Assembly: GCA_964397305.1 (NCBI GenBank)
Contig: CAYNIP010000012.1
Coordinates: 1 to 64,000 of the forward strand
From: JAAUTY01 sp964397305
Lineage (GTDB): Bacteria > Cyanobacteriota > Cyanobacteriia > Cyanobacteriales > Spirulinaceae
Reading direction: 5' to 3'
Length of the DNA: 64,000 nt
Part shown: positions 42,090-52,169 of the stretch, one piece after another
How the letters are laid out: each line of letters begins with the position of its first letter
How positions within the stretch are numbered: position 1 is the stretch's first letter
Program-made: the position numbers and the translations under genes
Notes under the pieces: model-generated
The model's input: only the letters and a program-made list of their open reading frames with translations
Database searches by the model: none
What the model was told of the DNA's origin: nothing

Positions 42090-45002
42090 ATGACGGGAAC
42101 CCTGCCCCTGCCTGCGCTCATGCACTGTAGCCTCAACCATCAAGACATCGCGATCGCCTGTCCCCCCGGCACCAGCCTCGCCACTTGGCTCCGCGACCAA
42201 GGCTGTGTTGGCGTCCATAAAGCCTGTGAAAGCGGCGACTGCGGTGCTTGTACCGTTTGGGTTGACGGTGAACCTGTGCATAGCTGCCTCTATCCCGCCT
42301 GGCGAGCCAGCGGGCGGGACGTGACCACCATTGAAGGGCTGGCGGAAAACGGTCAACTCTCCCCCATGCAGCAGGCCTTTCTCGATCAGCAGGGCTTCCA
42401 ATGTGGCTACTGCACCCCCGGTATGGTGATGACCGCCAGTAAGCTCGACTGGGAGAGCGAAGCTGACCTGCGCCGCGCCCTAGATGGCAACCTCTGCCGT
42501 TGCACGGGCTACCAGGCAATCCTCCAGAGTATTCAGCAAGCCCGCCAGGCTCAGCCCTCCCCCCTCGAGACCCCGGCTGCTGGGCAGCCCCAAATTGGCG
42601 TCAGCCTGCCAAAACAGGATGGCCCAGCCATTGTCACCGGGCAGCCGATCTACACGGCCGACTGGTCGCCTCCGGGCTTGCTGCACCTGAAAGTACTGCG
42701 ATCGCCTCAGGCCCACGCCACAATTCTCGCCATCGATACCCAGGCCGCCGCCGCCCTGCCCGGGGTCCGGGCCATCTTCACCCATGCAGACATACCGCGC
42801 CGCCCCTACTCCACGGCTGGTCATGGCGAACCCGTCCCCGATCCTCACGACCACTACTTGCTGGATCGCAAAGTCCGCTTTGTGGGCGATCGCGTCGCGG
42901 CTGTCGTCGCTGAGAGTGCCGACGTGGCTCAGCGAGCCTGCGAGTTAATTCAAGTCGAGTATGCAATCCTGCCCCACGTCCTCGATCCTGTGGCTGCCAT
43001 GGGCGACGCCCTGCACGAGCTGCCCCTATTTCGGGCGGTGAAAGCAGGCCCTGTCCCCACGCAGATCCACGACGAACCCGACTCCTTCCAGATCCACGAC
43101 CCCCAGCACAACATTTCGGGCGCGGTGGCCTTGCAGCGGGGTGATGTCGAGGCCGGTTTTGCCGCCGCTGACCTCGTGCTCAAACGCACCTATCGCCTCC
43201 CCGCTGTGCAGCATTTCCACCTCGAGCCCCATGTCTGCACAACCTGGATGGCTGAAGACGGAACCCTCACCGTCCGCTCCAGTACCCAAGTCCCCTTCCA
43301 CTGCCAGCGCTTGCTCGCTGATCTGTTTGACCTGCCCCGCGATCGCATCCGCGTCTACAAGCCCAACCTGGGCGGTGGCTTTGGCAATAAGCAAGAGATG
43401 CTCTGCGAAGACCTCTGTGCCTTCGCCACCCTGCAACTGGGGGAGCCCGTGCAGTGGCAATTCACACGCCAGGAGGAATTCACGGCCACTAACAGCCGCC
43501 ACGCCATGCAAATCCGGCTCAAGATCGGCGCAAAACGGGACGGAACCCTCACCGCCATGGAGATGAACGCGATCGCCAACGCCGGAGCCTACGGCAACCA
43601 CAGCGAGCAAGTCATCTTCCTCACCGGCAGCTTTCCCCTCGGCCTCTACCGCTGCCCCCACCAGCGCTACCTCGGCCGCGTCGTCTACACCAACACCATG
43701 CCCGCCGGAGCCTTCCGGGGTTATGGCGCGACCCAAGGCGTCTTTGCTGTGGAAACACTGCTCGACGAACTAGCGGCTGAATTAGACCTCGACCCCCTCG
43801 AGCTGCGCCGCCAGCACCTGATCAACGAGCAGGATGAAATTCTGCTCGGCCGCGACGAACACTTCCACGTCGTTGGCAGCGCTGGCTTTGAGGAGGCGAT
43901 CGCCCGAGTCACTCAAGCCTTAAACTATCAACCGCGTTCGCGTAGCGTCCCGGAGGGATTATCGTCCCTCTCCCCAGGAAGAGGAACCAGGGGTGAGGGC
44001 TCCCTTCCCCACAAAAAGCGCGGCCTCGGCTTTGCCGTCGCCATGCAGGCTAGCGGCCTGGCGAAAATTCACTTGGCCACCGTCCGCCTCCACTTGCAGG
44101 CTAACGGCCGCTACGAAATGCGGGCCGGAGCCGTCGATGTGGGCACAGGATCGGACACCACGTTAAGGCAAATTGCCGCAGAAATACTTGGCTCTACCGT
44201 CGGCCAAATTGACCTCATCAGTGCTGATACCCAAGCAACCCCCTTCGATGCCGGCTCCTACGCTTCAGCCACTCTATTTATTTCCGGCCAAGCGACCCAG
44301 CAAGCCGCCCAAAGTTTACGAGCCTCGCTGCTGACAGCCGCTAGTTCAATTCTCCACTGTCCGGCGACGGAGCTGAGGCTGAGCGGCGATCGCATCACCG
44401 TGCCGGATGGCAAGAGCTTGAGCTTAATCAAGCTAGCAGAACAGGCCGCCCCAGAATTGCTTACGGTTGAAGCAGCCTTTACAGCCGACCATTCCTCCCT
44501 CACCTTTGCTCTCCTCGGGGTTGAAGTCGAAGTGGATCTAGAAACGGGTCGAGTAACTGTTCTCCGCTGTGTCCAAGCCCTCGATCTTGGCAAGGCTATT
44601 AATCCCCGCATCTGCGAGGGCCAAGCTGTGGGCGGCCTAGCGATGGGCCTGGGCTATGCTCTCAGCGAAGCGCTGCACTGGGATGACCAAGGCCGTATCC
44701 TGAACCCCTCACCGCGTACCTATCGAATTCCGCTGGCCCAAAGCGTTCCGTCCCCTGAGATTATCCTGATCGAAAAGGCCGATCCCTACGGACCCTTTGG
44801 CGCAAAGGGGCTGGGTGAGATCGGGACGAATTGCGTCGCGCCAGCGGTGGCCAATGCGATCGCCCAGGCCACCGGTTGCCGTCTGTACCAACTGCCCATG
44901 ACCCCGGAGCGCATCTGGCAGGCGTTAATTCGGCATTCCCCGGCCCCTGACGGCACGGGGATGCTCAGTTCGCCGGGAGTCCAAGGACGTTGCCCTCTTT
45001 AA
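42090..45002 (+). CDS. Xanthine dehydrogenase-family molybdenum hydroxylase, fused FeS and Mo subunits
   Basis: Residues about 10-165 hold two [2Fe-2S] domains: the plant-type cluster (CESGDCGACTVW...C) and the second with QCGYCTPGM and NLCRCTGY. A molybdopterin-binding large subunit follows from about residue 180, with GGGFGNKQE, AFRGYGATQG and the catalytic Glu in AKGLGEIG. The FAD-binding subunit is missing both from the fusion and the neighbourhood, so electrons must go to another acceptor. Substrate is unknown (purine or aldehyde). Around residues 613-645 the protein contains an in-frame copy of a dispersed intergenic repeat. The ATG at 42120 is an alternative start. Confidence 0.87.
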   Translation: MTGTLPLPALMHCSLNHQDIAIACPPGTSLATWLRDQGCVGVHKACESGDCGACTVWVDGEPVHSCLYPAWRASGRDVTTIEGLAENGQLSPMQQAFLDQQGFQCGYCTPGMVMTASKLDWESEADLRRALDGNLCRCTGYQAILQSIQQARQAQPSPLETPAAGQPQIGVSLPKQDGPAIVTGQPIYTADWSPPGLLHLKVLRSPQAHATILAIDTQAAAALPGVRAIFTHADIPRRPYSTAGHGEPVPDPHDHYLLDRKVRFVGDRVAAVVAESADVAQRACELIQVEYAILPHVLDPVAAMGDALHELPLFRAVKAGPVPTQIHDEPDSFQIHDPQHNISGAVALQRGDVEAGFAAADLVLKRTYRLPAVQHFHLEPHVCTTWMAEDGTLTVRSSTQVPFHCQRLLADLFDLPRDRIRVYKPNLGGGFGNKQEMLCEDLCAFATLQLGEPVQWQFTRQEEFTATNSRHAMQIRLKIGAKRDGTLTAMEMNAIANAGAYGNHSEQVIFLTGSFPLGLYRCPHQRYLGRVVYTNTMPAGAFRGYGATQGVFAVETLLDELAAELDLDPLELRRQHLINEQDEILLGRDEHFHVVGSAGFEEAIARVTQALNYQPRSRSVPEGLSSLSPGRGTRGEGSLPHKKRGLGFAVAMQASGLAKIHLATVRLHLQANGRYEMRAGAVDVGTGSDTTLRQIAAEILGSTVGQIDLISADTQATPFDAGSYASATLFISGQATQQAAQSLRASLLTAASSILHCPATELRLSGDRITVPDGKSLSLIKLAEQAAPELLTVEAAFTADHSSLTFALLGVEVEVDLETGRVTVLRCVQALDLGKAINPRICEGQAVGGLAMGLGYALSEALHWDDQGRILNPSPRTYRIPLAQSVPSPEIILIEKADPYGPFGAKGLGEIGTNCVAPAVANAIAQATGCRLYQLPMTPERIWQALIRHSPAPDGTGMLSSPGVQGRCPL
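43945..44015 (+). repeat. Dispersed repeat inserted in frame in the Mo hydroxylase gene
   Basis: The sequence TCCCTCTCCCCAGGAAGAGG...GGGGTGAGGGCTCCCTTCCCC matches the intergenic repeat family of this genome but lies within an open reading frame. It encodes a Ser/Gly/Arg-rich loop. Confidence 0.7.
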
Positions 45003-45096
45003 TCTGCTTCACCAGGGGCTCCACGGCTACCCAGATGCACCCCCAGCATCTCACGGGATTGCAGGGATGGGGGATGTAGATTTGGGAGGATCAGGC

Positions 45097-45792
45097 CTAG
45101 GCGGTCAACGGCGCATTCAGCTCGGCGATCCAGCGTTGCACCTGTTGGGCACAATGGCGAGCGGAGCGTGAGGAAGCCAAGAGGTCGAGGGCCTGCTGGT
45201 AATCGGCGATCGCTAGGTTCCAGTCCCCCTGCAAGTGATGGGTGCGGCCGCGCTCTGCGTAGGCTCGGCCCTGGAGGCGGCGGCCGAGCAGTAGCACGAT
45301 GTCAAAGTTTTCCAGCGCTAAGTCATAGAGACCAAGATCGCGGTAGGTAATGCCCTGGTTAATCCGAGCGCGCAGGTTGCCAGGGTTGAAGTCGAGGGCA
45401 ATCTCGTAATCGGCGATCGCCGAGGCCAGATCCCCCAAGGCCACATAGCAATTTGCCCGATTATTGTAAGCGCTGTCCAGGCGCGGCTCTAGGGCCAGCG
45501 CGAGGTCATAGTCTGCCAGGGCTTGCTCGTAGTGACCGAGCTTGAAGTGCATGAGCCCCCGGTTGTTGTAGTCGCTGGCGGCGGGGCGGCAAGCTAGCAG
45601 CTCCTCGAAACGGGCGATCGCCCCGGCATAGTCTCCCTGCTTGGAGCAGGCCAATACCTCAGCGCGGAGTTGGCGATCATGCAGCAACTCAGCCCATTCA
45701 GCCGCCAGGGTGTGATCGCTTAAATCGAGAGGCGATGACCCTGCCTCTGAGGACGATTCCGGGTAAGGAGCAAAAGCATGATCGGCAGCCAT
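45097..45792 (-). CDS. TPR-repeat protein
   Basis: The 231-residue protein contains about four tetratricopeptide repeats (for example YNNRGLMHFKLGHYEQALADYDLALALEP and YNNRANCYVALGDLASAIADYEIALDFNP). These form a helical scaffold for protein binding. The ATG at 45792 is preceded by GGAGG at a good distance, so I prefer it to the longer frame from 45861. There is no signal peptide. The partner protein is unknown. Confidence 0.82.
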   Translation of the reverse strand: MAADHAFAPYPESSSEAGSSPLDLSDHTLAAEWAELLHDRQLRAEVLACSKQGDYAGAIARFEELLACRPAASDYNNRGLMHFKLGHYEQALADYDLALALEPRLDSAYNNRANCYVALGDLASAIADYEIALDFNPGNLRARINQGITYRDLGLYDLALENFDIVLLLGRRLQGRAYAERGRTHHLQGDWNLAIADYQQALDLLASSRSARHCAQQVQRWIAELNAPLTA

Positions 45793-46069
45793 AACAACCT
45801 CCAGGGCTTCATGATTTACCTTACGGACTAAGGCCACCTGACAAGCAGGGGGTTGTGTCACTTAGTCTCAGCGTCTACTACAAGTGTACTACGAGATGTA
45901 ATACCCGCGCCACTGCTGACAGCTACAGCAACAGCGATGAGGATTCCGCACAGCGAGTTCCAATCCGTGGGCCGATCCAGAACTTGGTACAATTCCCTTA
46001 ATGAACGAAGACCAAGCCTGCGCGGCTGGCAACCCTGCTCAGCAATAGCTCCCTTCACACCTAGCGACG

Positions 46070-46534
46070 ATGACTGCTACTATCACCTTCCCCAATGCTC
46101 CCGATGTGGCCGCGACGGACTACTGTGCCTTCGGCCTCGCGACCTGCTTTGTGCGCGGCGCGGGCGAGGTGAAGGCGGTGGCGATTATCGAGCCGATTCC
46201 CTCAGCCCAGTTAGAGACGCTGCTTCAGGGGATCGAGACTTCCTATTCTCTGATCTGTGGCAAGTCCTTAATCGAGTTTTTTGCCGGGGAATCCCTCCAA
46301 GTCCCTGCCGACTTCCCCGCCAAGGCCCAGCTCTGCGCTGACTTCACGGAGCGGGCGATCGCCGCTGCCCGTACCTACCAGCGCCATCCCGAGGTTCAAG
46401 CCCTCCTGCCCCTCGGAACCCAGCGAGACGACCTCAACCACTCCACCGAGAAGAAACGCATTCTTAATGCGGATCGCGTCGTCAGCACCGACGATAATGT
46501 TAAGCAGCATTCCTACACCCATCAGGTGCTGTAG
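46070..46534 (+). CDS. Conserved cyanobacterial hypothetical protein
   Basis: A 154-residue soluble protein starts MTATITFPNAPDVAATDYCAFGLATC and ends with HSYTHQVL. I recall similar proteins in other cyanobacteria but know no function. No signal peptide or membrane helix is seen. The frame stays open for another 70 codons after the TAG stop, probably by chance in GC-rich DNA. It is divergent from the TPR gene. Confidence 0.65.
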   Translation: MTATITFPNAPDVAATDYCAFGLATCFVRGAGEVKAVAIIEPIPSAQLETLLQGIETSYSLICGKSLIEFFAGESLQVPADFPAKAQLCADFTERAIAAARTYQRHPEVQALLPLGTQRDDLNHSTEKKRILNADRVVSTDDNVKQHSYTHQVL

Positions 46535-46914
46535 CGATCGCTCCCTGAGCGAGGCAGAAGCTGCCTGCGGCCTTACCGCTCCACCGAGCAGCTCAGCCCC
46601 AAGCCGGAAACCTTTAATCTGGCCCTCGAGCCACCATTCGGCGAGGGGCGTCCGGCGTATCTCACAGTGGAGCTTCCCCTACTCACCCCTACACCCCTAG
46701 GGCTCCCTGCTACCCCCAAACCCTCATCCTCGGGGAGTCGATAGAGTTGGGCTTCGGCCCCTCTCCGGGCCGGCTGGCGGGAGCCCTGAAGTGCAGCGAC
46801 CATCCTTGTCGTCATGCTTGCTCCCGGAAAACTGACTCGCTACATCCAAGGCCTGAACCCCTTGCCTTGAGCCAATTTCGCTCTCTTTGGCAAGGACCTA
46901 GGCTCAAGCCGCGC
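46535..46914. other. Spacer, no gene called
   Basis: This is GC-rich sequence with several chance ORFs on both strands. No ribosome-binding site or recognisable domain is seen. Confidence 0.4.
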
Positions 46915-47250
46915 TTAACCCGCTGTGGTGGAGGCAATGGTAGCCGGTCGCAGGGGGGACGGCAAGAAAGGCATCCCCAAACCGGAGCCCCCGTCCACCC
47001 GTTGGCGTGGGCGGTGGCGTTGCCAAGTCACAGTCCCCCATTGTTCCCGAGCCTGCTGGCGCACACGACCCTCACAGACTGCTTGCTGCAACTCAGCGAA
47101 AGCGTGGATCTCGGACAGTTCGTACTTCGTAGTCTGAAGCAAGTGCCGCAGAGTGTTTTCAGTTGCGATGTCTAAATAACCTCGCTCCAGGGTATCTCGC
47201 ACAATTTCGCTAATTGAGTCCATCAGCGTCACCACATCATGTATTGCCAT
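46915..47250 (-). CDS. Small conserved hypothetical protein
   Basis: The first 65 residues (starting MAIHDVVTLMDSISEIVRDTLERG) look like a genuine helical domain of the kind found in short cyanobacterial proteins. The C-terminal 40 residues are basic and Pro/Gly-rich and may be an extension into spacer DNA. It has no signal peptide or membrane helix. Function is unknown. Confidence 0.5.
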   Translation of the reverse strand: MAIHDVVTLMDSISEIVRDTLERGYLDIATENTLRHLLQTTKYELSEIHAFAELQQAVCEGRVRQQAREQWGTVTWQRHRPRQRVDGGSGLGMPFLPSPLRPATIASTTAG

Positions 47251-48282
47251 TTAACAGCTTGCTTACTCTTGGCTAGATAGGTGGTGCGAGCACCAGCCTG
47301 CCTGCCTCCCTGCGCGACCTCTGAGCGATCCATCGTGGAACTTGTGGGCTGAGAGCAAAGTTGGGTGACGTTGGCAGATGCACCTGGAAAGCGAAATCTC
47401 CCCTTGCTGCCGCGATCGCGAACTTTACCCATTGCTTTCACTTAACTCAGTAAATACCCGTAGGGCTATTGTCTCAGATCATAGCAAAACATTCTGGAAT
47501 GGCAAGCGTTTGATCCGTAAATTTGCTTAATAGTCCAGTTAGATCACCGATGACAGCCCCTCGAAGCCACTCAGACCGGCTGTTCCAGCCCTAGCTGGAA
47601 GGTTTTGCTAGTCCGGGCTGCGGTAATTACGTAATTTACCCTCTCCGCTCTTGATTGCTTTAATTTTATACAAAGAAAAATACCATAAGCGACTGGTTGG
47701 GTTCAAGTTGCCTAGATGACTGGATCTGCTGTCAGGCTATCGACAAACTTTTCCGGGATTTGAGCGGGAACTAAGCCGCTTTCCCAAGCGTCTTCTTTAG
47801 GTTAACTTCAACTTCAGAGCCGCTCTCTCCGTAAAAACGCTGAAACGATACCGCATTTTTCTGGCTAGTAAAGTACGCAGCCCTCACCCCAAACCCCTCT
47901 CCCAGAGGGCGAGGGGCTTTAGCTGTATTGCCCTAGGCTAAAAACCGCTGTACCGCTATTGCAAGGGGGTTGGGGAAGGCGACGGAACCGTGACCCGTTG
48001 CTCAATCAGCGGGTGGGATATGCCAAAATTTAGCAGGGCTCGTGAGGACTAGGGCTGCTACGTGGAAGTCAGAAGGCTGGAGAATTCCGAAAGCTTTACC
48101 CTCCAAGTATCTCAGCCGGTCTGCCCTGGGGGCTTAGGGCCACCGCCTTGCACGAGTTGCATGGCCACGCAACCCAGCCAGAGCTTGAAGAGTTTGATTT
48201 CGGTGCCTGGGGGGCCCGTCAACGCCGCCCTCGGCTCAGACCCTGCCTCCCTGCCCAGTTAATCAGGGGTAATTTGTTTGAT
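47251..48282. other. Long spacer, AT-richer, with one GC-rich repeat
   Basis: This stretch of about 1 kb holds no credible gene. A short hairpin (TTCCAGC/GCTGGAA, 47583-47600) and a near-palindrome around TTACGTAA (47622-47640) are visible. The dispersed repeat CACCCCAAACCCCTCTCCC lies at 47886-47930. The last 150 bases lead into upp. Confidence 0.4.
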
Positions 48283-48933
48283 ATGGATGATGCGGCTATA
48301 GCCTCGCCCGTGACGCTGATCGACCACCCGCTCGTACAGCATAAGCTCAGTCTGATGCGCCAGGCGGATACCAGCACGGCCAAGTTCCGCCAGTTGCTCA
48401 AGGAAATTGGTATGTTGTTGGCCTATGAGATTACCCGAGATCTCCCCTTGAAGCTGGTGGAGATTGAGACTCCCTTGGCGACCATGCAAGCGCCGATGTT
48501 GGCTTCTGATAAGAAGTTAGCGATCGTCTCGATCTTGCGGGCTGGGCAGGGGCTCGTGGACGGCATTTTAGAGCTGGTTCCTTCGGCTAGGGTCGGTCAT
48601 ATTGGTCTCTATCGGGAGCCCACGACCCATGTTCCCGTCGAATACTATTTCAAGCTGCCCCACGATATTGAGCATCGGGATACGATCATTGTGGACCCGA
48701 TGCTGGCAACGGGCAATTCGGCCGTCGTGGCTGTCTATCGCCTTAAGGAAGCGAAGCCCCGCTCCATTAAGTTTGCCTGCTTGCTAGCGGCTCCGGAAGG
48801 GGTTGCCCATTTCCAGGAACACCACCCCGATGTTCCTCTCTATACGGCGGCTATTGATGAGGGCCTCGATGCGCGGGCCTACATCATACCCGGCATGGGG
48901 GATGCGGGCGATCGCCTCTACGGCACAAAGTAG
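48283..48933 (+). CDS. upp: Uracil phosphoribosyltransferase
   Basis: Upp makes UMP from uracil and PRPP in pyrimidine salvage. The 216-residue protein shows SILRAGQGLVDGI and the PRPP-binding loop IVDPMLATGNSA, and ends with PGMGDAGDRLYGT, which binds uracil. I place the start at ATG 48283. A TTG at 48274 has the better-spaced AGGGG sequence and could be used instead. The longer frame from 48148 has no family similarity. Confidence 0.92.
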   Translation: MDDAAIASPVTLIDHPLVQHKLSLMRQADTSTAKFRQLLKEIGMLLAYEITRDLPLKLVEIETPLATMQAPMLASDKKLAIVSILRAGQGLVDGILELVPSARVGHIGLYREPTTHVPVEYYFKLPHDIEHRDTIIVDPMLATGNSAVVAVYRLKEAKPRSIKFACLLAAPEGVAHFQEHHPDVPLYTAAIDEGLDARAYIIPGMGDAGDRLYGTK

Positions 48934-48986
48934 CGGTGGATTCGCCGCACCGCCTACGAGTCGGCCCGGCCCCTAAAACCGAACCC

Positions 48987-49988
48987 CTAGATCACCAAGG
49001 CCAATTTCCCCACCCCAGCGCCCGCCTCGAGCCGGTGGTGAGCCGTAGCGGCCTCTGCGAGGGGATAGGTAGCGCTGAGATGGACGCGGAGCTTGCCTTC
49101 ATTTACCCAGGTCGTACATTGGCGCAGGATTTCGCCGTGGTAGCGTTGGGCCATCACGAGTCCCTGGAGCTGGGGCGTCAGCATCAGTTCGTAACTGACC
49201 CGCTGATTGCGCTGACGGGCGACTTTCCAATCGGACGCGGCGATCGCGGGAGCCAGCAGCGTCACCACGTCGCCATACACCTTCGTAGCCGTGAAACAGG
49301 CAGCAAGCACTTTGCCCCCGACGGTATCCAGGGCCAGCTCTACCCCCTTGTTGTCCGTCATCTGCAACACGGCGCTGGCGGGGTCAATCTGGGGGTATAG
49401 GATCACTTCATCAGCCCCCAGTTGCCGGACCAGGCGGGCCTTATCGGGGGTGCTCACAGTGGTGTAGACTTGAGCGCCTCGGATTTTTGCCAGTTGCAGG
49501 GCGATGTGCCCCACACCGCCAGCGCCGCCGTGGATCAGCACCCGCTGCCCGGCGACCAGCCGACCGCGATCAAAGAGCGCCTCCCAGGCGGTGATCGCTA
49601 CCAAGGGCGGGGCCGCCGCCTCAGCAAAGCTGAGCGCTGCGGGCTTCCGGGCCACGAAGCGCTCGGGGACAACGGCAACTTCAGCGTAGTTGCCGGTTCC
49701 AGAGCGCCCGAGGCCGCCGTAGCAGAAGTAGACGGCATCGCCCGGCCGCAGCACCTCGACTTCGGGGCCGACGGCCTCGACGATGCCCGCACCGTCACAG
49801 CCCAAAATGGCTGGCCTCTCCTCGGGGTAAAAGGTTCCCCGCTGGCGCAGCTTGGTATCAATGGGGTTGACGCCCGCAGCCTGGAGGCGAATGCGGAGTT
49901 CGTCGGGTTGCTGAATCTCCGGTGTGCTCACCTCGGACCGGGCTAGCACCTCCGGCGCACCGGGGGCACGCATCACCATCGCTTTCAC
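48987..49988 (-). CDS. Zinc-independent quinone oxidoreductase-like MDR protein
   Basis: A 333-residue medium-chain dehydrogenase/reductase has the N-terminal catalytic fold and a Rossmann domain with IHGGAGGVGHIALQLAK. Structural zinc Cys residues are lacking, which fits the NADPH:quinone oxidoreductase group. The GNYAEVAVVP and RQLGADEVI motifs are typical. The substrate is unknown. It is divergent from htpG. Confidence 0.85.
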   Translation of the reverse strand: MKAMVMRAPGAPEVLARSEVSTPEIQQPDELRIRLQAAGVNPIDTKLRQRGTFYPEERPAILGCDGAGIVEAVGPEVEVLRPGDAVYFCYGGLGRSGTGNYAEVAVVPERFVARKPAALSFAEAAAPPLVAITAWEALFDRGRLVAGQRVLIHGGAGGVGHIALQLAKIRGAQVYTTVSTPDKARLVRQLGADEVILYPQIDPASAVLQMTDNKGVELALDTVGGKVLAACFTATKVYGDVVTLLAPAIAASDWKVARQRNQRVSYELMLTPQLQGLVMAQRYHGEILRQCTTWVNEGKLRVHLSATYPLAEAATAHHRLEAGAGVGKLALVI

Positions 49989-50142
49989 TCGTCTCTTTTC
50001 ACTCCCTAGAGGACGACAGGATCGGGGGTTACGGTTTACCCTGGCAATCAGTAGAGGAATCCGTATGCTGAGCCGACACGCAGGGGGTCGGGCGATCGGC
50101 CAAAATCAGGTAACAACTACTGTATGGGAGCGAGGCGTAGTT

Positions 50143-52104
50143 ATGACCGTACTTGAGCATGGGAAGATCACGATCCACACTGAGAATATTTTCCCCATCA
50201 TCAAAAAGTCACTCTACACCGATCATGAGATCTTTCTGCGCGAGTTGATCTCGAACGGCGTTGATGCGATCGCCAAACTCAAGTGGATTGTGCGATCGGG
50301 TGAAATTACCGGCGATCAACCGGAGCCCACGATCGAGATTACGATCGACAAGGAGAAGCAGACTCTAGCTGTCTCTGACAACGGCCTCGGCATGACGGCT
50401 GACGACATCAAGCAATATATCAACCAAGTTGCCTTCTCCAGCGCAGAAGAGTTCGTCAAAAAGTACCAGGATAGCGCTGATCAGCCGATCATCGGTCACT
50501 TTGGCCTCGGCTTCTACTCGGCCTTCATGGTGGCGAAGCGGGTCGAAATCGATACCCTGTCCTACCAACCCGGGGCTCAGGCCGTGCATTGGTCCTGCGA
50601 TGGTTCACCGGAGTTCGAGTTAACCGAATCGAGCCGCACCCAGGTGGGCACGACGGTGACGCTAACTTTGATGGATGATGAGACGGAGTATCTCGAACCC
50701 GATCGCATCAAGCAGTTGGTGAAGACCTACTGTGATTTCTTGCCGGCCGTGATCAAGCTTGAGGGGGAGCAAATCAACAAGCAGCAAGCGATCTGGAAGG
50801 AGTCACCCCAGAATCTCAAGGATGAGGACTACCTCGACTTCTATCGCTACCTCTATCCCTTCCAAGAAGATCCGCTGCTCTGGGTTCACCTCAACACTGA
50901 TTACCCCTTTATCCTCAACGGAGTGCTCTACTTCCCGCCCATCAAGCCGGATGTGGATGTCAATAAGGGGCAGATCAAGCTGTTTTGTAACCAGGTCTTT
51001 GTGAGCGATCGCTGCGATGAGATCATTCCCGAATTTCTCCGCCCTCTCCGGGGTGCCATTGACAGCACCGACATTCCGCTGAACGTGTCTCGTAGCGCCC
51101 TCACCAACGATCGCACCGTCCGCCGCATCACGGACTATATCGCGAAAAAGATTGCTGATCGCCTGAAGCAGATCTACCGCGATGACCGCACGACTTATAT
51201 TCGTTGCTGGCAAGATGTCGGCACGTTTGTCAAGTTCGGCTCCTTGAAAGACGACAAGTTTAAGGGCCAGGTTGAAGACATTGTGATCTTCAAAACCACC
51301 TACGGCGAGACGGCAACAGCAACTCCCAAGGTGGAAGTCCAGGCGGAAGGGGATGATGCTTGGCAAGAGACCCAGCCCGAGGGCAGTGGCGGTTACGCGA
51401 CCCTGAAAGAGTACCTCGAACGCAACAAGGATAAGCACGAGAATCGGGTCTTTTATTGCACGGACCCAGCAACTCAGGCAACCTATGTGGAACTGTACAA
51501 GAAGCAGGGTATCGAGATCCTGTTTATGGACACTTTCATTGATACTAACTACTTCATTCCCTTCCTAGAACGGGAATACTCGGATGTGAAGTTCTCGCGG
51601 GTTGACTCGGACTTGGATGCGACCCTGCTCGATCAGGACAAGTCGGCTGAAATGGTCGATCCTAAGACGAACAAGACGCGCAGCGAAGCGGTGAAGGAAC
51701 TCTTCGAGCAGGCCCTCGAGAATAGCCGGGTGACGATTCGTACCGAGTCGCTGAAGGGAGACGATCCCCAGAATACGCCACCTGCGATGATTATCCTGCC
51801 GGAAGAGTTGCGGCGCTTGCAGGAGATGACCGCCCTGTTGCAGCAGAAGAATGTTGAATTTCCGGAGATGCACACGCTACTGGTCAACACGGCCCACCCG
51901 ACGATTCAGAACCTGGTGAACCTGAGCCAAGGTAGTATCATCGGTGGCGATGGCGAGTCGAGCACGGCGGTTTTGGTGAAGCAAATGTGCCAGCACATTT
52001 ATGACCTAGCGCTGATTTCTCAAAAGAGTTTTGATGCTGACAGCATGAAGGCCTTTGTGGAGCGCTCGAACCGGCTGCTGACGCAAATTACCGAGCGGCT
52101 TTAG
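50143..52104 (+). CDS. htpG: Heat-shock protein 90 (HtpG)
   Basis: HtpG is a cytoplasmic ATP-dependent chaperone. The 653-residue protein starts MTVLEHGKITIHTEN. It has the N-terminal GHKL ATPase with LRELISNGVDAI, SDNGLGMT and GHFGLGFYSAF, the middle domain with LNVSRSAL (containing the catalytic Arg region), and the C-terminal dimerisation domain. The ATG at 50143 is family-consistent; the frame is open to 49924. No CIRCE element was seen upstream. Confidence 0.95.
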   Translation: MTVLEHGKITIHTENIFPIIKKSLYTDHEIFLRELISNGVDAIAKLKWIVRSGEITGDQPEPTIEITIDKEKQTLAVSDNGLGMTADDIKQYINQVAFSSAEEFVKKYQDSADQPIIGHFGLGFYSAFMVAKRVEIDTLSYQPGAQAVHWSCDGSPEFELTESSRTQVGTTVTLTLMDDETEYLEPDRIKQLVKTYCDFLPAVIKLEGEQINKQQAIWKESPQNLKDEDYLDFYRYLYPFQEDPLLWVHLNTDYPFILNGVLYFPPIKPDVDVNKGQIKLFCNQVFVSDRCDEIIPEFLRPLRGAIDSTDIPLNVSRSALTNDRTVRRITDYIAKKIADRLKQIYRDDRTTYIRCWQDVGTFVKFGSLKDDKFKGQVEDIVIFKTTYGETATATPKVEVQAEGDDAWQETQPEGSGGYATLKEYLERNKDKHENRVFYCTDPATQATYVELYKKQGIEILFMDTFIDTNYFIPFLEREYSDVKFSRVDSDLDATLLDQDKSAEMVDPKTNKTRSEAVKELFEQALENSRVTIRTESLKGDDPQNTPPAMIILPEELRRLQEMTALLQQKNVEFPEMHTLLVNTAHPTIQNLVNLSQGSIIGGDGESSTAVLVKQMCQHIYDLALISQKSFDADSMKAFVERSNRLLTQITERL

Positions 52105-52169
52105 GATCTGATCCCTGGGTTCTGCTGTGGGATCGGTTCGGGTGCGTCTCAGTTGGGCAAGCTTTGCCC

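Noticed and set aside
46535..46743. 70 open codons after the TAG of the conserved hypothetical gene
   Set aside because: The similar proteins I recall end at the TAG position, and GC-rich DNA often has long open frames; read-through is not supported.
47622..47640. Near-palindrome with TTACGTAA core
   Set aside because: Isolated, AT-rich and imperfect; no adjacent gene start to make it an operator.
50000..50142. Search for a CIRCE element before htpG
   Set aside because: No TTAGCACTC-N9-GAGTGCTAA-like sequence is present.
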